From Gymnogyps californianus (taxonomy: Eukaryota; Chordata; Aves; Accipitriformes; Cathartidae), in the NCBI RefSeq assembly GCF_018139145.2, contig NC_059482.1, positions 11,649,794 to 11,713,793 on the forward strand: a DNA stretch of 64,000 nt. The letters run 5' to 3'. Position 1 is the first letter of the stretch. The number at the start of each line of letters is the position of its first letter. The notes under the pieces were generated by a model that saw only the letters and a program-made list of their open reading frames with translations, had not been told where the DNA came from and made no database searches. A program made the position numbers and the translations under genes. Positions 57,216-64,000 of this stretch are shown piece by piece.

Positions 57216-60200
57216 TTCAAGGAGAGGAATCCAGGAAAAGGAGAGAGAGGGCCTGAGAGAAAACAAGCTGTCCAACATCTGCTCTTGGAGGGCCTAGCGC
57301 TTGAAATGGTATCCAGCCAAAGCTTGGGCATATATGTGTGCTTGGTGATGGCAAGCAGGGTGTAGGCGTGCTGAGGCTACTTTATTTTTTTAGTTTTCAT
57401 GCTATATAACATAATCTGTTTATTTAGAAAAGCATAGTTTTGTCCCAGTCAGAGTCATTTCCCATGAAAAGCAAGGTGCTCTTGCTGGAGGACTGCTGGG
57501 TTTTGTGAAATATGAGAACAACATGAAAAGTTTCAGGAAATTTTGAAACATAGGGGAATCCTTCCCTGCATTTCTTCCATCACAAGTGTCCCACCCATAA
57601 TTCCAGTGTGATGGGAGAGCAGTGTAAGGGAACAATTCAAGTTCAGGGTATGTGTACATCCTGGGCACCCTTTTATGATGTACAATATGGAATATATTCT
57701 CCCACTGGAGGAGGAAACACATGGATGCAAGTTAAACTGGCTAGCAGCTATCATATTAGCATGTAACACAAAACTGGGAAATAAGCTTTTATGGAAGATT
57801 TGTCACTTAGACTGTGCTTGTCGTCATAGGGCTTAAAATGCAAAAGTTACCTTCCGATATTGCCATTTTACAGTGGCAAACTTGCCCATAAGCAACTGTG
57901 AATCCCAGTGATAGCATTTGCATGGCTGTGTGTGTACAGTGCAGCTAATGAGTATATATTGTTGCTGCAGCTCATATGAAAATTATTCTTACATGCTGAA
58001 AATCTGGCACATTGTTGCACATACAAATTAAGCTGTTGTTTACGTGTATGTAGACTTTTTTGATTTGGACACACAAATACAAGTTTTCAGGAAAATCTTG
58101 CATTCTGATTAAAATGCAGGTCAAAGGATCAAAAGATTTTCAAGCCAGATTATATTTTCTGGGGATCAAAATGTATAGGCTGTACTAGAGTTCCTTTTAA
58201 AATGAGCTTTATAGATTTCATATGTGACTGCATTAGTAGAGTCTATAATCTGTTGGCAGTAATGACTTCTGGACCTTTGCAATTTCAGTAATTTTATGTG
58301 CTAATAAATGGCTCATGGGCAGCTCCCTCTTCCCAGCCAAAACAATAATGCTGACTGAAGAATCAGGAGACTTAAAAAGAAAAGGAAAAAAAAAAAAAAG
58401 AAGGAAAAGAAAAGGAAAAAAGAGAACGATAAATGAGGAGATCTTTTTTCAATTTTTTGTCTCACTCCTTTAGCTTAGTGCACTTGAGCTAGGTTTTCAA
58501 ACTTTCACTATGTGCATGCTTTTTAATAAAAAAGCATTAATTCTCAGGAGGTCAGGAAAACATTGTTTGCCTTGAGAACTGATCAAATCATAAGTTGCCA
58601 ATATTGCTGAGTTTTGTCTTGCATACCAGAGTAGAGCTGATGTATATGAATTGGCCAGTGCAAATCTACCTGCATTGCTGTGTGTACCCAAGGGCTTTGA
58701 GTCTCCAGGACAGTCAGCATTCATTCACTTCGTGTACATGGATGACAAGATACACCTGTGTGAGGAAAGTCAGCCCGATACTTCCAAGGCAGTTCTTGTT
58801 TAGAGGTGTACTGGAGTCACTGGCAGTCAGGGGATGGGTGTGTGTGCCAGACACCATCCAGAGGCATAGAAGAGGGTAACAAGCCCAGACTACCTTAACT
58901 GCGAAAGAGTGACTCAGCTGTTTCTGCAAAGTTTTGAGTTTCAGCAGAATATTTTTTCCGCTATGCTGACAGCTTTTCCACCCACGTATTGCATATGTGG
59001 CTTTGTGCCACAGAGGTATTTTAGGATTATAAAGTCTAGTGTAAATTTTTAAAGTTACGTATGAAAAAAGGTGCCTTCTGGATCTTAAAATATATAGGTT
59101 GTGTGTAGAGTGTAGGGAGTAGGGGATGTCTTTGAAAACCCTAGGGCTTGGGGAGATATATCCCCATCTATCACTTACCTGTTTTTATTTGTTCCACTAG
59201 AACCTAGTCAATGATGTTTTCAGATGATAACCTGTATCTACAGAAATAAAATTACTCTGAAATCCCCCCAAAGTTCAGGCATTGTTTTTATCATGGGGCA
59301 GAGTTAGTTATTCACATACCTGGTATATACTATGCTTTTCTTGATCCTGTTACTGTAAGGCATTCCCAAACAATCCTGCAGGGAAAATAGAGATATGCAG
59401 GGAATTAAACCTAATAAAATAAAAAGGTTTCTTAATCTGTCAAGTGTATTGCAATATTCAGTGAGTTACTATACTCAGCTGAAGATGAAATTGGATGGAG
59501 TGTGCTTGTAATATTATTCCAGCACATTGAGCCATTACATGTGAATACATCCAGTCTGCTTTGAGCAAGTCATTTGTCAGTTCTTTATGCAAGACTGTAA
59601 CCCTTGCTGTCACTCTGTGACTGCTGCATGAATCAGGCATGGAGGGATGGATTGAGGAGGAGGAGGACAGTTAGGCGCTGGAGTTGTGCATGGTCATTTA
59701 TGTCTTTAAGCAACCCAGCTGTGGAATCCAAAGATTTGCTCTATTGTCACAATTTTTTTTTATGCCACAAATGCTGATACAGCAGCAAAAGCCTCTATCA
59801 AGGGCTTCACCACATCATGGGACTGGAGAAGAAAAAGAGCAGAAATCCAGGGAAGTAATGTTAGTGACCAGTAACCACCACTCTATGGCAGATCACTCTT
59901 GTAAAGCAGGCAGGGCTATGGCTTCTTTTGACTCCATGTCAGCTGAAGGAGCAGTAATTCATTTGTGATGTCTGCAGCACTCCTCAGCTTTCTTTGGTGT
60001 TTGGATTTTGGGGTTTGGGATTGTGTTTTATTTTGGTCATTTATGAAGTTACTTCCAAAGAAAAGATGTAATACAAAATGACAGCATATGTTAAGGATAA
60101 AAGCATCACTGTCCTCTGGGAGCTGTCGGAGAAGAAAACGCAGAGCCACTGAAATGCAACCCTATCAACTGTCAGAAGTGCCCACCGGCAGGTCAGCAAA

Positions 60201-62760
60201 TCTCTGTGGTCATTACTGGACAGATCTAAGAGAACCAAAGGGACAAGTGACTTTTGTCCCTGGCTAGGAGGAAGACGCCAGCCAGGGAGACAAGCTCACC
60301 CTTTGTTTCACCCTCAGGCTGCAAACAGACCAGGAAATAAGTCCTCCCAACACCTTGCACTGGATGCTGATCATGTTTTTCCTGTGTCACAGTAAGGTGA
60401 CTTGGTTTCTCCATTGTTTCATACAGTAGTGTTAAAAGAAAGGGGAACAGTCCTGCTCCATAGCTGGAGCCTAGGCTTGGCACAGTTTATTTGTGAGGCT
60501 GAAATTCAAAGTGAAACTCAGTGGATGTGAGTGCCATGGGAACCAGAGCAAGCAGGAGGTTTGCATGGATCCCCTTAGGGTTGGAGCTGCCGACTTTCAT
60601 ATGGTGCTAAAAAAAAAAAATAATACAGTGTCTCTGGAAAAAAAATCTGTCTGTGTCTTGAGGCAACTGTGGGCACCTTCAGCCAGCACCTGATTCACTA
60701 GCAAACAGTTACCTGCGAGGCATTTCAGCTGGCAGACACTTGTCCTAGGTGCCGTAGGCCGTAAGGGCTTTTTTCAGTTTAATCTATTTTTAATGTGGCG
60801 CCTTATTCCAAACTGCTGAGTTCTCACATTCCCGAGCTGTCATGGTAATAGGATTGTGCAGTCTTATTGGCTAAAGTTTTCCACCCCAAGTGGAAAACCC
60901 CATCCATATTCAGATTCCTTAATGTGACTGATGAATCCCGCAGGAGTCAGTAGGAACTGGACGTGGTCTGCACCTTGGAAAACAAGCCAGGCCATTAGGT
61001 GCATCAACAAAGCCTGGCTGCAGGCACCCCGATTTTTAGATGTGGGCCACCATATGAATGGATTGAGCCCAGACTGCAAACATGTATCCCCAAAGGTCAG
61101 AAAGGTTCAAGTGCAGGGTTCTTTGTTCAGCCCCACTGTACCTGTTGTGAGATGAAACTTTATAGTGTGATGACCATGTGAAATATTATGCAATGCACAG
61201 GGCGGCTTTGAAAGGGCAGGTTTAAAAGCAGCCGTTCTCCATCCTAGTGTGGCTGCCTTTTTATGCAGAATGGCTACCAATGTCAATATGGAGGGAGGCA
61301 AGGTTAATGCAACTGGGAATTTTGTCAGGGATTTGGAAATGGAGCGCATTCAAAATCATAGCAAGTGGCAGAGAGCAACAGCATGCCTATCCCTTTCATT
61401 GACTTCCTGTCTGCGCTACTTCTCTACCCGTGATCTAACACTGCATATTTTTACTCTACTACCTTCTTCTGCTATTTCTATTTGTAGCACCCTGCTAGAC
61501 TTGTATCCAAGCCAATCCAAAATTCTTCTGAAACTCCCTGCGCTAGCAGCAACATGAAAGCAGAACTCTGCAGTGGCTGCAGCAGCTATGGTAGGGTTTA
61601 ACTAAAGTTAAGAGTGGTGTCAGTCACTTCAGCCTTCTGAGTTACACTGAAAATGGAAATGCCATCTGCCAAGAGAAACAGCTTGCAAAAAATTGTGTTA
61701 CATTGCCTTTTTTCATGACAGGCCTGAAAATGCTCTATGTGGAATTACCAGCCAACACTTGAAACTGATGCACTTTTATTGCTTTGTTTTATATGGAAGG
61801 TTTCTTTTCTTGTTGTTGTTATTATTGCAAGATAACACATAAGGCCATGAAAGTACAATGCACTTTCACCCAAATGAGGCAGAACTTACTTAGTACACTT
61901 TAAAGAGTGTTTTACTGCAGCGTGAAAGTGTCAAGTCATTTTTTCTCCTATTTTCTACAAAGGGGGAAAAAGCAATTTTTAAAGTGTCCTGTCCCACCAG
62001 AAGACAAAAACATAGAAGAGCCAAAACAAATTCCCATAGAACATGTCCGTTCACTAGCCGAAAGACCTATAAAGCTTCAGTGAACCACAGCCTTTCATCC
62101 AAAGAGAGCAGGTGAAATGAAAGACCCTTGTGCTAATAGTGCCCCCCAGGCACCCCAGTCCCCTGAGCCATAAGAGACGTGCTAACTGACTGTGGGTCGG
62201 GGTGTGCGAGGCTCAGTACAGGGCACAGGTATCTGAACAGGAGGTGCCGCCGTCTCTAGCCTCAGGAGCCAGACCCTGGAGCCAAAAGCAGCGCTGTTGT
62301 GCCAAGGCTTCCTAGCCCGTGGACAGGGAGGAATCAGCAGGCCAGGCTGCTGGGACGGGCTGAGGAGATTGTAGCCTGGATGAGCATGTGTTCCCAGGGA
62401 CCAGAGCAGAAATGCGGTACAATGGTCTAGCCTTTCCTTCCCCCTCATTCGCCCTGTTCACATCAGGGCTATATCCAGACCTAACCTAGACATTTGAGAC
62501 ATCTCTCTCCCAAACAGAGAGCATGTTTGATGTCTAGAGGGCAGACTGAAAATACAGGTGTTTCAGAAATCTTCTTCCACTCTCACATCCCTGCCATCCC
62601 ATCAGAGCACAGAAACCTCACTCAGGACTTCATGCCTGAATCCTATAAGGACTCTGATGGCATGCTTCTTCCCAAGGACAGTGCCAGCAATACCTTGGAA
62701 GTAAGAGAGTAGTGCTCCTTCCTTCTTGCTGGTGTCTGTCTTCTAAGTCACTGTCTTTTA
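57216..62760. other. Intergenic DNA
   Basis: No gene, RNA or complete repeat recognised. A polypurine tract is at 58376-58430 and a faint CR1/L3-like fragment near 60933-60962 (CCCGCAGGAGTCAGTAGGAAC). Confidence 0.5.
58376..58430. repeat. Polypurine (GA/A-rich) tract
   Basis: About 55 bp of A and G only, with A runs interrupted by G. Low-complexity sequence with triplex-forming potential. Confidence 0.9.
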
Positions 62761-62764
62761 TTTT

Positions 62765-62825
62765 AGAGCATTCACTGAGGAAGTGGGAGACCTGGGTTCA
62801 ATGCGTTCCTCAATCTGAGAATGCT
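62765..62825 (+). repeat. tRNA-derived ancient SINE fragment
   Basis: TTAGAGCATTCACTGAGG then GTGGGAGACCTGGGTTCAATGC and TTCCTC match the pol III A-box and B-box part (TTAGAGCACTCACCTGGG ... GTGGGAGACCxGGGTTCAATTC) of a tRNA-SINE abundant in reptiles. The B box GGGTTCAATGC is nearly intact. Confidence 0.55.
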
Positions 62826-64000
62826 CGTCTCTCACTTCCCATGAGACTGTCTAACTGCCAGCCGATCAGCTATTCCGGGTGAAGCTCTTCAGAGTGAAAC
62901 CATGCCTTCCACTAACAGGATGTTCGCTCTCCCCATCCCACTGTTGGTCGGCAGCTTCTGTTTTAGAGTGAAGTGATCAGAGCTTCATGGTGTGAGGACC
63001 CTGAGGCTGCGTTTGGTGGTTTTGGAGCTGGTTTGCAAGACCCCATGCCTTAGGGCATTCAGAGAAGGGGCGCCTCATCTCTGGATGCCCATGGAGGATA
63101 TCGTAAAGTGCATCTCCCTGGAGATGCTGTTCTGGGCAGGTGTGGAAGCAGAAAACTTGTATGTGAACCAAGGCGACACTACAGAGTGCAGGTGGCTGAG
63201 AGATAGTGACCTCTGCGCCTCTGGACTTCAGTGCCTGAGTTCAGTTAAAGCCTAGTTTTATGCACTTAAGTAAGTCCTTTATTGGTGGTAGCTCCTTAAA
63301 ACCCAACTCTGCATTTGGCTCCTTCATGTGGACAGATCCTGGCGGATCAGCCAGGATCTTTACTGCTGCTTTGATAAACATTTCCAAGGTTTATTAAATG
63401 TGCTCTGTGACGTTCTTTTGTGGAGACGGTAATTTGACAGTCATCACGTGAGAAACTAAGAGTTTGCCATCTGGCCTGGCAGGACTTTTTTCTCCTTACT
63501 ATTAATTAAACTGAGGTTATTGCAAAATATTATTATGATGGTTATGATTTGTCCTGTGATAACGCTGGGGCTAATACTGAGGCATGCAAAGCACCTTCCA
63601 CACTGGTGACGTTAGTGGGAGGTGCAGCTGAGCAGCACCTCTTTGGACTCTGGTGTCAGCTCTAATAACAAAGTTTCAGGGCCAATTCCTGCTAGCCCTA
63701 TTCAGGCACCTTACCCTGGAGCGGGTTCTTCTGGTTCTGAGGGGATGGTTTCACAAGTAGGAAGACGTAGCTGGGGGGGAGAAAGGGGGCAGCTGCTTGC
63801 CCACAATAGTGTCATATAACATGCCCTGGCAGGAGGTCTTACTGACCACAGCTTTGCCCTGCTTGGTGAGACTGACCATTCATGGGAAAGTAGATCGGCA
63901 ACAACAGATTGTTAGAGCACAGCGAGAAAAGAAAGGAGGGAAAGGCAGTAGGGCTAAAGCTGAAATCATCTGCAAAAAACAGGTGCTGATGATGGCTGGG
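62826..64000. other. Intergenic DNA to window end
   Basis: No gene, RNA or repeat recognised. This part is 15-16 kb downstream of CEBPA, where distal CEBPA enhancers are possible in a compact bird genome, but none can be named by sequence. Confidence 0.45.

Noticed and set aside
1..64000. CRISPR arrays, bacterial operons, tRNA or rRNA genes
   Set aside because: The sequence is vertebrate nuclear DNA; I found no direct-repeat/spacer arrays and no intact tRNA or rRNA genes. tRNA-like boxes belong to decayed SINEs.

Overview
The window is bird nuclear DNA, most likely from a neoavian species. Intron-bearing PEPD is followed by CEBPG and then the intronless CEBPA, in the PEPD(+) CEBPG(-) CEBPA(+) arrangement known from amniotes. 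The repeats are avian in type: CR1 LINE 3' ends, a 605-bp solo LTR of the 'GTGGTTTAACCCC' family with 5-bp target duplications, and many eroded ancient amniote repeats. CpG islands stand out against AT-richer intergenic DNA. The LTR family is, from memory, abundant in Neoaves; that is my only basis for placing the bird beyond 'avian'.

Layout. 1-16350: the 3' part of PEPD (prolidase), with the last two coding exons at 7600-7791 and 16111-16260 separated by an 8.3-kb intron; earlier exons lie outside the window. 16351-20439: short tail-to-tail intergenic spacer. 20440-27770: CEBPG on the minus strand, with the whole 150-codon CDS in one exon (22033-22485), a 5.1-kb 5'UTR intron, and a noncoding first exon in a CpG-island promoter with CCAAT boxes, a GC box and two exact ATF4-C/EBP composite elements. 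27900-45590: gene-poor DNA of about 18 kb with a solo LTR, a 35-bp collapsed remnant of the same LTR family, and a decayed L1-like LINE. 45590-49810: CEBPA, with a TATA promoter in a CpG island, a five-codon upstream ORF seven nucleotides before the start, a 327-codon CDS and a 3'UTR with several possible poly(A) signals. 50050-51070: an orphan CpG island with no gene I can recognise. 51070-64000: non-coding DNA with ancient repeats and a cluster of duplicated modules carrying telomere-like hexamers.

How the genes work together. CEBPA and CEBPG are neighbouring bZIP paralogs transcribed away from each other. C/EBP-alpha (p42 and p30) is a lineage-determining activator. C/EBP-gamma is almost only a bZIP domain and acts through heterodimers with C/EBPs or ATF4. 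The two composite sites in the CEBPG promoter and first intron are the type of site that ATF4-C/EBP-gamma heterodimers bind, which suggests a feed-forward or autoregulatory loop in the integrated stress response. PEPD releases proline and hydroxyproline from X-Pro dipeptides and is a housekeeping neighbour.

I found no undescribed multi-gene system. The most interesting items are the paired composite elements at CEBPG, the conserved CEBPA uORF, the 35-bp collapsed LTR with intact target duplications, the L1-like endonuclease remnant, the telomere-like duplicated modules and the orphan CpG island.
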